Below, piece after piece: positions 11,561 to 23,619 of a stretch of 64,000 bases of DNA. The notes below the pieces were generated by a model. It was not told where the DNA came from and did no database searches. It worked only from the letters and a program-made list of their open reading frames with translations. Both the position numbers and the translations under genes were made by a program. The stretch covers positions 13,029,501 through 13,093,500 of the forward strand of contig NC_088303.1 of the NCBI RefSeq assembly GCF_032854445.1, written 5' to 3'. Within the stretch, counting starts at the first letter, position 1. The number at the start of each line of letters is the position of its first letter. The stretch is from Liolophura sinensis. Lineage: Eukaryota > Mollusca > Polyplacophora > Chitonida > Chitonidae.

Positions 11561-11804
11561 GCATATATTTCTTTTTGGGAACAGTCTGTTTTTACGGCGA
11601 TTAACCTGTTCTGACTCGTTGATAAAGTTGAAAACAGGATGTCTTGCAATACACGGACCACATGGGATTGTACAGAAAGTCTAGAAGTGGATCGACTTGT
11701 GCAACCTCTTTACTTAATATTTTAAGAAGACGTGCGTATAAAACTGTGCATACATGTGCAGCGTGCATGCAATCTGCTGTTCTAGACAAGCCTACCTCTT
11801 AGCT

Positions 11805-12010
11805 GCCGAAGTGTTCAAGTCCAGCCCATGCTGGCTTCCTCTCCGGCCGTACGTGGGAAGGTCTGCCAGCAACCTGCGGATGGTTGCGGGTTTCCCCCGG
11901 GCTGTGCCCGGTTTCCTCCCACTATAATGCTGGCGGTCGTCGTATAAGTGAAATATTCTTGAGTACGGCGTGAAATACCAATCAAATAAATAAATAAGTA
12001 ATAAATAAAT
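11805..12010 (+). mobile_element. SINE-A copy, nearly full body
   Basis: Begins with a B-box-like GTTCAAGTCCAGC, continues through CAACCTGCGGATGG, TAATGCTGGCGGTCG and AATATTCTTGAGTACGGCG, and ends in a long AAATAAATAA tail. The first half of the tRNA-like head is missing. Confidence 0.85.
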
Positions 12011-12419
12011 AACATATACCTTTGCTGCGTTGAGTTCGCTGAATGCATTTAAACAGTTGTGTTATATCAGAATCGTAGAGTTGCAGAGGGATAAATCATG
12101 TCTATTATTTAAAGGCTGAAGTGGTTCCAACAATGGTGGGAGACAAAAAAATGTTTGCCTACTAGCAGCTGTTTTTTCCTGATTGATTTCCAATATAGCC
12201 ATTACGACATTTACCCTTAGATGTAGTTTTGGAGTCTTCACCATTTTTTTGCATTAAACCAAATAATACATCATGATAATGTGCAATTAAGAGTAACAGA
12301 AGACTGAACACAGCCTGATTTACCAGTCAGGGATGACTTGATAGTTTTGGACGTGTAAAAGAGTTGACATGTCCGACAGTTTTAGGTCAACACCCAAGGC
12401 CTTAGAACATATTTCCAGT

Positions 12420-12745
12420 CCTATGTTCATAGTTGGTAGAGCGTCCGCTTCGGGAGCGGTAGATCCAGGGTCAATCCTGGGTCGAGTCACACCTAAGACC
12501 TCAAAAGAACTGGGCGTTCAGCATGGAGAGGATAGCGCAACGACTGGTTGACCCGTATCAGTATAATGGCTAGGGCGGGGCGCCTTACTTGCCTTCGGTA
12601 AGGCGTCTCAGTGATGCAGCACTAGATAAAAGAGCGATGGAAATCCGTCCTGCAACAAGGAGGCACATTACACCCACTCTAAGGATTCCTTCGTCGTCAT
12701 ATGAGTGCGCCGTTAAACCCCAAGTACTCACTCACTCACTCACCT
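12420..12745 (+). mobile_element. SINE-B copy, tRNA-derived, (CTCA)n tail
   Basis: The head GTTGGTAGAGCGTCCGCTTC, then GGGAGCGG, then GATCCAGGGTCAATCCTGGG is tRNA-like. Its anticodon-arm sequence (CGCTTCGGGAGCG) resembles tRNA-Pro(CGG). The body contains GGTTGACCCGTATCAGTATA and TTCGTCGTCATATGA, and the tail is CTCACTCACTCACTCA. Two further copies and a fragment occur in the window. Confidence 0.85.
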
Positions 12746-12954
12746 AAGACCTAAGAATATATGGCGCTCCTAGGTATTCCAACCCTACGAAATGGATTTG
12801 CCAACAGTCCACCAGCCCTTGGGTATCGAGGTTGCGCGTTCAAATTCAGCTTTAGACGTGTTGGCCAACACAACAGTAGGCCTATAGTGTAGACTTCTAC
12901 ATGCAGAGGTGGTGTTACATGAGGCCCTACACCAAGCCACATCAGTACTGAAAT

Positions 12955-13189
12955 GACCGAGGTAGTTAGTGTGCAAGGGCGGCGCATTGACTCAGGAGCC
13001 TCTCACCAATGCAGTCGCTATGAGTTCAAGTCCAGCTTATGCTGGTTTTCTCTCCGGCCGTACGTGGGGCGATCTACCAGTAACCTTTGGATGTTAATGG
13101 GTTTCTTCCGGGCTCTTCCTGGTTTCCTCACACCTCAATGCAGGCCGCTGTCGGATAAGTGGAATATTCTGGAGTACGGCGTAAAACAT
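12955..13189 (+). mobile_element. SINE-A copy with tRNA-like head, tail replaced by minisatellite
   Basis: The head (GAGCCTCTCACCAATGCAGT, then B box GAGTTCAAGTCC) aligns with the full-length copy at 63601-63849. The body is complete to GGAGTACGGCGTAAAACA. The AAAT tail is absent, and the 27-bp array starts about 30 bp later. Confidence 0.8.
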
Positions 13190-13218
13190 GTGCAGAAATG
13201 TAGTGGAGGGCAACTTTG

Positions 13219-13624
13219 AAAAGTAGTATATGTCTGTCCACATGGAGGAGTGGCGAATGTCTGTCCACATGGAGGAGTAACAAATGTGTGTCCACGTGGA
13301 GAAGTAGTGTATGTGTGTCTACATGGAGGAGTAGCGAATGTGTGTCCACATGGAGGAGTAACGAATATCTGTCCACGTGGAGAAGTAGTGTATGTGTGTC
13401 CACATGGAGGAGCGAATGTCTGTACACATGGAGAAGTAGCAAATGTGTGTCCACATGGAGAAGTGGCGAATGTCTGTCCACATGAAGAAGTAGCGAATGT
13501 GTGTCCACATGGAGGAGTAGCGAATGTCTGTCCACGTGGAGAAGTAGTGTATGTGTGTCCACATGGAGAAGTAGTGAAAGTCTGCCCACATGGAGAATTG
13601 GCGAATGTCTGTCCACATGGAGAC
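13219..13624. repeat. 27-bp minisatellite, about 15 copies
   Basis: The unit TGTCCACATGGAGGAGTAGC plus GAATGTC encodes a perfect 9-residue repeat in each open frame (for example VCPHGGVAN on +). Four long frames are open on the two strands at once, and unit changes do not favour any frame. I read it as non-coding. Confidence 0.9.
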
Positions 13625-13830
13625 ATAATCGACCTTATAAAGCTATCGGTTTCATATACCTAGGTTGAAAAATAACCTGTGAGCCAGATGTGGAAACTGA
13701 TGTATATCTGAACTACATTTACAGTTCCACATGTGCACAACAATGGAAAGTATTGATAGAAACTTCCAGGACGTTAAAGATAAGACATCTGTCTACAGTG
13801 CAAATATTCCAGTTCATCGAATATATGGCG

Positions 13831-13986
13831 GTTGTATCTGAGATAGGGTATGTTCAATGGTCTAAGAGCCATGGCTAGCTGCGTTGTATCTGAGATAGGG
13901 TATGTTCAATGGTCTAAGAGCCATGGCTAGCTGCGTTGTATCTGAGATAGGGTATGTTCAATGGTCTAAGAGCCATGGCTAGCTGC
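13831..13986. repeat. Three identical 52-bp units
   Basis: The three units are exact copies starting GTTGTATCTGAGATAGGGTA. Older degenerate relatives sharing TTTAATGG and GCTGGCGGCGTTGT continue to about 14110. Confidence 0.95.
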
Positions 13987-14565
13987 GTTGTTTAATGGTT
14001 TAATTCACAACTGACAAAAATTCCTGTCTGGCAACGCAGTTTAATGGTCTAATTAACAAATGACCAAGTCCCTGGCTGGCGGCGTTGTCTAATGGTCCAG
14101 TCTACCTAAGATGGTAACGTAATTGGACAAATCATCCACCTCACTTTTTATTATAATCATCATGCTCTTAAGCGTTGCTGAAATGGTCGTGTGTCTTTAC
14201 TGTCTGAAGCTGCTTGCCGTAGGAGTTTTTTGACTGTATTGTCCATTTATCGTCTATTTGATTGATAGATGCAATCATAAAACAAAATTTCAGAGAACTA
14301 TGGAGATCCTATTGAATTTTTATCTGCGTTGATAACATCTGTTGCTTTCAGGAACAAAAATAAAAAATCATTACTTCATGTCCGAGGTTTCCGGCTGTAA
14401 TACTGTTTAGTATATTGATTCATTTGTAACACTTGTTTCATACAGTACATTTCCATATGACAGAAAATCAATCGTCAATTACATGGACTCAGATTATAAG
14501 CAGTTGGCAACGGCCTACTTTTCTGACGTCAGCCAGCAGAATTAACAAGGAAAGGCTCATCTCAT

Positions 14566-14880
14566 GAGTGAGTGAGTGCTTGGGGTTTAACATCGTACTC
14601 AACAATTTTTCAGTCATATGACGACGAAGGAATCCTTAGGGTATATGTAATGTGTCCCCTTGTAGAAGGAAGGATTTCCACCGCTGTTTTATCTAGTGCT
14701 GCTTCATTGACCCGGTCCATTATACTGATACGGGTCAACCAGTTGTTGCACTATCCGCTTCATGCTGAACGCCAAGCGAGGAAGTTACAACTTCTTCTTT
14801 TAAAGTCTTAGGTGTGACTCGACCCAGGATTGATCTTGGACCTACCGCTCCCGAAGCGGACGCTGCTATCCGGGCCGGTC
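14566..14880 (-). mobile_element. SINE-B copy (minus strand)
   Basis: Starts GAGTGAGTGAGTGCTTGGGG, runs through TTTTTCAGTCATATGACGAC and AAGTCTTAGGTGTGACTCGA, and ends in the complementary tRNA-like head CTCCCGAAGCGGACGCTGCT. An internal GC-rich block present in the other two copies is deleted. Confidence 0.85.
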
Positions 14881-15829
14881 GTTGAACATCTTATGAAGAC
14901 CAACTTTGTGTTGCCTGTATAGATGTCATGTGATCGCTCATGCGGAATTTCTGGTTGAACAATTTCTCAGTAGGTTCACGACGTGCGCTGCTGAACAGCT
15001 ATATATTGCTAGTGTGTCAGTAACGAAAAAAAGTTTTTTTGAGGGGGGGGGGGACTTTCATTTGCTATTTCTTAGTAAACTTCTTACAATTAAATTCTTC
15101 ATCCACTAGTCAAAGTGGCTTTTTTATTTTAATTTATACCATCGGTCTGTTCAGCGAAAATTCCCTCAAACGGTAAATATTTTATTTGGTATAATTTTCA
15201 GGGAATATGTCATAAGACATAGGTGATAAAGCACTGCGCCTTAGCAGGTACATGATCAGTCTCATGGCTTAATACCATATCCCAGGCTTCGTGAGTTGGA
15301 TTCGAACTTGGTACTTCATATTTATTTACCAACCCAGATACCTTAGCTTTATAAAATCCCTACCATATGATTTAGGACATTGGGATAATGTAAGTACAGA
15401 GACTGCATCACACAGAGCAAAACCAGAGCAGTGATGATAGTTGGCAAATAGTCGAACATAACCTGTGAAATCCTGTTACTTTACCTCAATTGTGATTTTT
15501 TTTTTTATGTAAATGCTTAACTGGTAGAAAATTACCCCTCCCCACCCCCGCCACCACCATGATTTAAGCAGAATTGTCTAATTGCAATAATAATAGACGT
15601 CATTGGTAGAGAATTACTCACAATGATGAATTGTCGTCATATTTAATATACAAACAAATTAAAACAACGTGAAAGGACCAGGGCTGTGGGATGCTTCATT
15701 CATCAACAGAATCCCGGTCGTCAGTGATGACTTTGCAGTGAGCAGTGACGACTTTGTGATAGTTGGTACAACCGGCAACTGGGAAAATACGGCCTCTCGT
15801 CAATTCTCTACAGTTAGGGTTTTATTCTA
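14881..15829. other. Unique AT-rich region
   Basis: Contains poly-G (about 15043-15053) and poly-T (about 15497) tracts. No recognisable coding segment or repeat array. Confidence 0.4.
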
Positions 15830-17930
15830 ACGATGAGAACAATATTAAACTCCTGCCATGCAATGTAGAAAACGATATTAAGTCAGTATAATGTCATGTA
15901 ATAAACACTGTCGTGATGACATGGACACAATGGGATGTCACGTAAGACACAATATCGTGATGCGATTGTGACAGTGTAAAAATGTGTAACAATTGATGTT
16001 AATTGCCTGTCCTGTGATGTAGGAGACATTGTCGTGATACGATTGTCACAGTGTGGTAAAAATTAAGAAAACGATGTAAAACCTTTGTCACGTCATATAG
16101 GAGAAGATGAAATGTCGAAAACGATGTTAAACCGCTGCCGTGTTATATGGGAGAATAAGACAATGTGGAAAACGATGTCAAACCCCTGCCATACTAAATA
16201 GGAGAACTAGACAATGTAGAAAATGATGTCAAACTCCTTCCATATTAAAGAGAAGAACGAGACAATGTAGAAAACGATGTCAAACCCCTGCCATACTAAC
16301 TAGGAGAACGAGACAATGTAGAAAACGATGTCAAACTCCTTCCATATTAAAGAAATGAATGAGACAATGTAGAAAACGATGTCAAACCCCTGCCATATTA
16401 AATAGGAGAATAAGACAATGCTGAAAACGATGTGAAACTCCTTCCATTTTATAAGAAGAATGAGGCAATGTAGAAAAAACCGTAAACCTGTCATATTATA
16501 AATGTGAAAGAGACAATGTAGAGAACAATGTCAAACCCCTGCCATACTAAATAGAAGAACGAGACAATGTAGAAAACGATGTCAAACTCCTTCCATATTA
16601 AAGAGAAGAATGAGACAATGTAGAAAACGATGTCGAACTCAGGGCATATTATACAGAACAATAAGGCGTTGAAGAAAACGATTTTAAATCCCTACTATAT
16701 TGTACAGGTGAATGGAACGTTGTAAACGATGTAAACCCCTGCCGTAATAGTAAATAGAAACAGACAATGTATAAAACGATGTCAAACTCCTGCCATATGA
16801 TAAAGGAGAATGACACAAAGTAGAAAAATATGTAAACCTGTCATTTTATAAATGTGAAAGTGACAAAGTAGAAAACTTCTGCCATATTATACAGAACAAT
16901 AAGGCACTGAAGAGAACGATGCTAAACCTCTGTCTTAGTATAAAGGAGAATCGGGCAGTGTAGAAAACGATGTTAATCCTCTGTCATAGTATATAGGAGC
17001 ATGAGACAAGATAGAAAACGACGTAAACCTCTACCATGTTATTTAGGAGAAAATGTAGAACACGATGCTAAACCCCTGCCATACTATATGTGTAAATGAG
17101 AAATTGTCGAAAACGATGTTAAACCCCTGCCATATTATATGGGAGAAAGAAACAATGTAGAAAACGATGTTAAACCCAGGCCATAGTATAAAAAATAATG
17201 AGAAAATGTAGAAAACGATGCTAAACCCCTGTAATGCTATATAGGAGAATGAAACAATGTAGAAAATGATGTTGAACTCCTGGGTCTTGTTTTACGAAGC
17301 AGTCGCAAATTGCGCCTGGTGTACTTTCCATGGCCACATACAGAGAAGAGATACGCTGCCATGTTAACTGCGCTCGGCGTAGTGCTGCTACAGCTTTGTA
17401 AAAAGGGCCCTAGCCATAAGACATTGAAGAATACGATGTTCAACCGATGCCATGTTATAAAGAAGAATGAGACAAAGTAGAAAACAATGTTAAAGCTCTG
17501 ACACATTTCAAAGGAAAATGGGATAATGTAGAAAATGGTGCTAAAACCCTCTCATATTATAAAGGAGAATGTGACAATGTAGAAAACTATGTCAAACCCC
17601 TGACACATTTTAAAGGAGAATGGGACAGAGCAGAAAATGGTGCTAAACCGCCGCAATGCTACATAGGAGAATGAGACAATGTAGAAATGTTTTAGTCCTC
17701 TCATATTATATGGGAGGATGAGACAATGTAGAAACGAGGTTTAAGACCTCTCATATTATATGGGATGATGAGACCATGTAGAAAACCCCGTTAAATCGCT
17801 ACCAAACTATATAGGAGTATGAGACAATGTAGAAATGTTTTAGCCCTCTCATATTATATGGGAGGATGAGACAATGTAGAAAACCCCGTTAAAGCGCTAC
17901 CAAACTATATACGAGAATAGGACATTCATA
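15830..17930. repeat. 51-bp satellite, about 34 copies (core 16060-17930)
   Basis: The unit is GAGACAATGTAGAAAACGAT, then GTCAAACCCCTGCCATACTA, then AATAGGAGAAC, with many small indels. The left edge from 15830 is degenerate. A 129-bp MITE-like insert interrupts it at 17282-17410. Confidence 0.9.
17282..17410. mobile_element. 129-bp MITE-like insertion in satellite
   Basis: Unique sequence inside the 51-bp array. Its ends are imperfect inverted repeats of about 34 bp: GGGTCTTGTTTTACGAAGCA on the left against GGGCCCTTTTTACAAAGCTG read from the right. It has no coding capacity. I cannot define a target duplication because the host array is itself repetitive. Confidence 0.65.
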
Positions 17931-17948
17931 TGAACGATATAAACTCGA

Positions 17949-18149
17949 TTAGCACTTAAAGTTCATCTGTCTTCCTATGCTGAGGGCTGTCCCCATAAAC
18001 AACAGAGCGCTATAACACTTGATACTTAGTTTTGTGGCCTCTAGAAGTTGTCCACGATTGATGGCCTGTTTTATTGTTTCATTTGCTAACCCTTTCCCGT
18101 GTATATCTGTCTTGCGCACTGAATAGCACTTTACTTCCATTGACGACAT
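17949..18149 (-). CDS. Possible minus-strand exon or small ORF, unrecognised
   Basis: A 66-codon frame in unique DNA (MSSMEVKCYSVRKTDIHGKG at its start, a hydrophobic ALLFMGTALSIG stretch near the end). It has ordinary protein-like composition, unlike the repeat-derived frames. I recognise no family and see no clean acceptor immediately upstream on the minus strand. It may be chance. Confidence 0.2.
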   Translation of the reverse strand: MSSMEVKCYSVRKTDIHGKGLANETIKQAINRGQLLEATKLSIKCYSALLFMGTALSIGRQMNFKC

Positions 18150-18521
18150 TGCCAGCTGCTTACAGGTAATTACACTTCATGCTGCGAGGGTAAGTTTGGT
18201 TTTGATATCGGTTAAGTGTTTTCAGTGAAGTCGTTTGATAATTATTACAGCAGTTTTCACCTGCTGAACCTTTCAACTCAGCTCGTGCGGTATCTTCGTG
18301 GAAATCCATCAGATCTGCCATGAAATAAATATTGATCGAAGGATATCTGCCATAGTCTAAGCTAAGGAGCCTGTTTGGATTTTAGATGTATTCGATCAAT
18401 GTTTTCTCGTGGACAGCTGAAGAGGAAGTCGGCTTACAAGTTACCTAAGCAGTCTAATATTGCAGATTAGCCGGACACCTCTGCCTGCACGCGCCTGTTA
18501 AGCAACCGGGACGTGGTCAGG

Positions 18522-18560
18522 ATGGCAGAAGACAACTCACAAGGATCACGCGCCAGAAAT
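18522..18560 (+). CDS. Candidate first coding exon (13 codons) with consensus donor
   Basis: ATG at 18522 has A at -3 and G at +4. It opens MAEDNSQGSRARN and is followed at 18561 by a consensus donor, GTAAGT. The exon ends on a codon boundary. The upstream 100 bp is less AT-rich than its surroundings. No partner exon can be proved. The next demonstrable + strand coding exon is the SK channel at 49700, whose acceptor is also phase 0 (GGC AAG ATG), so a 31-kb intron would keep frame. That is possible but unproven. Confidence 0.35.
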
Positions 18561-18849
18561 GTAAGTCACATTATAACTCTCCGGGTGAACTTTTCAAAGA
18601 GCGTTACGTTTGAGTATTTAATGTCAAACGATGCTGTGTGTTTCCGTCTGCTCACCGATACGGGGGTGGTGCGCTCTAATAAATTGTCGACTTTCTCCAT
18701 GATCACAAACATTGAGTTATTATACAAAAATAGGGATGTAATTACTTGGAAACACTAAATGATATACTATTCCATAACGATAAAGCGGGCTGTAGATGTA
18801 AACTAAACCCTATTATGTCATTAATACATAGAGATATTATTAAATACAA

Positions 18850-19516
18850 ACAGCGCACAGGGCTCAAGTTATCAATACATTGAGCAGGACCTTAGGAACA
18901 GGGTTCAGTTTATAATGGATAAACAGAGCCTTACAAACAGGGTTCAAGTTATTAATACATGCAACAGAACCTCGCGAAAAGGGTTCAAGCTACTATACAT
19001 AAAACAGAACCTTACGAACAGGGCTCAAGTTACTATACATACAACAGAACCTTACGAACAGGGCTCAAATTACTATACATACCACAGAATCTTACGAACA
19101 GGGCTCAAGTTACTATACATACCACAGAATCTTAAGAACAGCGTTCAAGTTACTATACATACAGCAGAACTTTACGAACAGGGTTCAAGTTACTATACAT
19201 ACAACAGAACCTTACGAACAGGGCTCAAGTTACTATACATACCACAGAATCTTACGAACAGGGCTCAAGTTACTATACATACCACAGAATCTTAAGAACA
19301 GCGTTCAAGTTACTATACATACAGCAGAACTTTACGAACAGGGCTTAAGTTACTATACACACAACAGAACCTTACGAACAGGGCTCAACTTACTATATGT
19401 AAAACAGAACCTTACGAACAGGGCTCAAGCTATTGTACATACAACAGAACCTTACGAACAGGGCTCAAGTTACTATACATGCAACAGAACCTTAAGAACA
19501 GAGCTCAAGTTACTAT
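18850..19516. repeat. 40-bp minisatellite, about 16 copies
   Basis: The unit is GGGCTCAAGTTACTATACAT then ACAACAGAACCTTACGAACA. A two-unit block with CACAGAATCTTAAGAACAGC recurs, showing duplication of unit pairs. It begins about 290 bp after the candidate first exon. Confidence 0.95.
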
Positions 19517-19845
19517 TTTCATTTGAACTCAGTGTCAGTGCATTTGGCTACATCACCAGTAATTTCCTGTTCATATGTGTGCTATATATGCACAATTGAC
19601 TGACCGTAAAGTATAGAAAGGCGTATCCAAGCAAAGCGAAAAGCTGTTTAGTACTTAATTACTTCTGATATAGCAGGCTATGGAAACGCGGGCGGGGGTG
19701 GGGGGGGGGGGCATAGTTCTTTAATTCCTTTTTTTTGTCATTGAAAAAAGTTAATAAAATACTAAATGCTGTTGACGTGGTAGAAAAACCAGCGGGAAAA
19801 ATAGAAATAGAAATCAATCACGCTGATAGGGTTGAAATTCATTTC

Positions 19846-19876
<31 letters not shown>

Positions 19877-22800
19877 TTTTAAAGACTTTGCGGTTTGATA
19901 CAATGTAGTCAAACAGCGTCTTTCTGTTTGGACAGTTAAGGATTTTTAGCGCGAGGGCTATATATATGTATATAATATATAGCTTCCTGTGAAGCCTGTC
20001 AATGGTTGCATCCTGGAATCAACATAGAATCTCGTGACACCTAAACACCTAGAAAGAGAATGGCCTGCATTGCCACTTCAGTAAATGGGGATGTTTGTTT
20101 ATTCTAGCTTTGTAGCCACGGAATAAATTGCAGAGGTATCTTAACATCGAGTCCGTCCGTCAGTCTCCTGCAAAACCTGTTTCCTGTATGCATGTCCTCC
20201 CTCTAGGACTGCTTCTCTTACATGCTAAATCACGCATGCTAGTTTAACTACTAATTTAATGCTGGCATTTTTTGCATGTATATTTCCGCATACATTTTAA
20301 ACATACTGAAATGAAAACGATCCCCCTAAGCTAGAAGTAGTGGATAATTGCGCATCAAAAGTCTCACATAACCTTTCATAAATTGTTTATTTTGATTGTT
20401 AATGACAATGAAAGTGGCGTTAACTTCTTTGCTTAATAGCCTGATGTTCACACGCATGAGGGGACACATTTCAGCGTACTTGCTTGCGGTAGATTCTGGG
20501 TCCAATATGAGTGCGCCCTATTTGTATGTCATCACATCACCTGTATTAAATACATAAAAGACGATAAAAAATTCAAAATTTCCCTCAAACATTTACCGAA
20601 AAAGGTGCAGCAGGACTGCATCCTATCCATTTATGTTTCATTTCACAGCAGAGAAAATATTTTCTTTTGCATCGTATTGGCTAACATTTAATCTTACCGG
20701 TCATGAGTAAAACTTCACTGAAACATTTATTCAAAAAAGATTCAGCTTAGATTTGTAGTCCCCATTCGTGCAAGCTGCAGCATGCTTTAGGAAAGTAGTG
20801 ATTTAATATACATAATTTAAAAAGCACAAGCATCTTACATGGCCAAATTTAAACTTTCTGCTGTTTAGGTGGATAATAGGATATACCGGCTTTACCTGAA
20901 TATGTACATGTTTACTGACTGTTACTATCGCAATGTACACGATTGCTATTTCAAGTAAAATACCTTGATTCATCTCATAAATGTGAAATGCTTACTGTAA
21001 AAGGAGAACATTTATACAGTGTGTGTAAAACTTATACAGTAATCGGTGAACGTTTAGTTAAAATTCTAACAGTGCATAAAGTGGCCCTCTGTGACACACG
21101 GGCTCTCACTTAGCTTCAAGATTCAAAAGGTAGGGCTACATGCCTACACTTTTGGCTCTCAGCACAACCTCTGGGTAGCCTACATGACTGCGTGGACGAT
21201 TTTTTAACATCAGCTCAAATCCACTTCAATAAATAGAAAACGCGTGTACAATCCGTTAAAGTCGTGGAATTTTTTCCCACAAGTACCAAGGGCGACCCGT
21301 TGATTCCCAGAGACTAACCTCGACGGGGGTATAGTTAGGAGTACAGGCTAGATGTAAGGAAAAACTATGGGAGGCATTCCTCATCGCAGATTACTGGAGA
21401 GATAGGAGGTAAAGTTTTATCAGAGGTATGAAGAAAATCTCTATCGACCAGTGTCTGTGTAAACAGATGTCTACAAACACTAGGAGCTCAAATCTTGGAC
21501 GGAACTGGTATGAGCCGGTCAATAAGGCGACAGTGGAGAACAGAGGACGATGACACGTGTCTCGTATTACAAGCTGTGTATATTCGCCTTCTTAGACGAT
21601 CATGTTAATCGATCTGACGGTGTGTTTGGGGTATGTGAGTGTTGCGGGGGTTGGGAGGGGGGAGGGGTGGAGGGTGTCTGGGGGTAGAAGAAGTAAGGGT
21701 GGTTTATTCTCCTAAAGTTTGTCAGGGTTTAGGTTTCTACCTTGGCTTACTGGGCTTTATTAACTCTTCAAAACCTTGAACTTAACTTCATAAGTATGCA
21801 TGTTCACGGCCCAATAAGGTTCCACTTAACAAAGGTTGACATGCACCTTAGTTATTAACACAGCATCATGGGATGTGGCTGTAGTGAGAAGTATGTCGTA
21901 AATAATACGCTTATTTCACACCAGTCATACAAGTACTAGCGCAAGATTAAAAATTAGTGTCTGCATCGATCGGCAGTTCGACCTCTTTCGCTATCACCGG
22001 CATTGCCTGACAGCGTAGTGACTTGCCGCTGCCTGTTGGATTCAATAAAAGCACATCGTTCACCGTCCATAGCACTGCTTATTGCTGTTGTATAAATCGT
22101 ATCCGAACGTACATGCATTTTCGAAACTTGCACACTAATAGGGACCATCAATGACTGGCTGAAAATACCCTGGCGGCAGTGTGCGTGTCGCAATGCCATT
22201 GGCTGTCGAAAGAGTAGGTTTCAGAAGACTTTTACATGTACAGCAAAGCAAAGGTGATTACGAAGCATATAGCGAGTATCAACCTTGCTGACAGGAAGAT
22301 GAGGTACATGTAGAACGGATGTGAAGACTCGGACTATCTGTCTCGGTTCTTTCCCTGCTTTGGACGTGTCAAAGTTGGGGAATGGCCAAAAATGTGCCTA
22401 CTTCTTAGTCTTGGATTGTCGGGAAAATGTGTGCAATTTTCAGCCAGAGAATCTGATACAGTCACCTCCCCCTACCTCCTCCCCATCCATGTCTAGGTGC
22501 GGTTAATTATTTCTGTACATACTAAAGGTAACACATCATAGCAATCTGTAGGCCGATACATACACCGCAGTCTAGGATTCTAGGATCTGGCGGCTACTTT
22601 GCAATCGTTCTCACATCTAACTAAATACATGGACGACTACATGGATGGATGAATATAGTGAAAGCGTCACTCCAAGGTTACGTCAGTCCAATACGATGAC
22701 CAGAAAAAAAGAATCACTGCCGGAATTGACGTCGCGTGCTAGTTACCTTTTTTAATACCTTTTTATAGGCTGAACAGATATAAATGTCTCTCCACATAGG

Positions 22801-23284
22801 ATATTGTTCACAGCAACTACAAACGCTGAATATAAGTTGACTGGTTGAGGGTCAATAAAATTTACTGATAACGGAAATAGCAAAGCAACGGTGAAAACTA
22901 TGTTTCTGGCTTATACATATTTATACCCACACACTTACATACAACATTGTACCGGGTCAGGTTTGCGAGACAGTTGAGGAAGCTACAATAAGAAGTACAC
23001 GTTAATTAAATCTTTTCGATGCAAGAGTAAAGTCTTGTACCTTATCAAATTTTTTTTCATATGTTGATAATAAACGATTACCATAAAGAAGGCTCAAAGT
23101 GTTACTTACCTTCCCCATTATCTTTAGACATCAAATATATACATTTGTCGGAGAAAGGTGCAGGTTGCTTGTGACAATGCGCCGAGACCTAAGATAAAGA
23201 TATCAGATCGACCATTATCTTAACAATGCCTAGCGATTACAAAGTCATTCTTCAAACATTTCCGAGCTATTCACTTCTTTTAAG
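19517..23284. other. Unique AT-rich region, no confirmed gene
   Basis: Holds a G run near 19690-19711, an (AAT)n microsatellite at 19846-19877, and GT/GGGG-rich sequence at about 21620-21690. Open frames are short. One initiator context at 21868 (MGCGCSEK followed by GTATGT) is listed under findings. I recognise no known family. Confidence 0.35.
19846..19877. repeat. (AAT)n microsatellite
   Basis: About ten perfect AAT/TAA triplets. Confidence 0.95.
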
Positions 23285-23440
23285 TGCGGCTCATGCTGGC
23301 TTCATCTCAGGCCATAGGCCTTACGTGAGAAGATCAGGAATAACCCATGGATCGACGTGGGTTTCTTCTCACTACAATGCTGGCTACCGTCGTACAAGTG
23401 AAATGTTCTGCTCTGTGTTAAATTCCAAATAAATAAATTA
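23285..23440 (+). mobile_element. SINE-A copy, diverged
   Basis: GGCTCATGCTGGCTTCATCT, then TACAATGCTGGCTACCGTCG, then TACAAGTGAAATGTTCTG and an AAATAAATAAAT tail. Several internal deletions are present. Confidence 0.75.
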
Positions 23441-23619
23441 AAAACTATATCCCGGCGGTTCTGGCTGGAGGATCCTGCCTTCGCGGTTTGCAGGCTTTGG
23501 TCAGTAGATCAGGAACAGGTGGCGATAGATGAGTTGGGTGTTAATCCACAGCTTAGAAACAAGTGGCGGAGGATGAGTTAGGTATTACCATGATTTCTCC
23601 TAATATTTTGAGATTCTCC

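Noticed and set aside
12420-12490. tRNA gene on the basis of a tRNA-like D arm, anticodon arm and T arm
   Set aside because: There is no closing acceptor stem, and the same sequence heads other SINE-B copies; it is a SINE promoter region.
13128-13663. Frames of 89-163 codons with CPHGGVAN, WRSSECVST or LLLHVDTH repeats
   Set aside because: A 27-bp unit without stops keeps four long frames open on the two strands; no signal peptide, start context or flanking exon supports a repeat protein.
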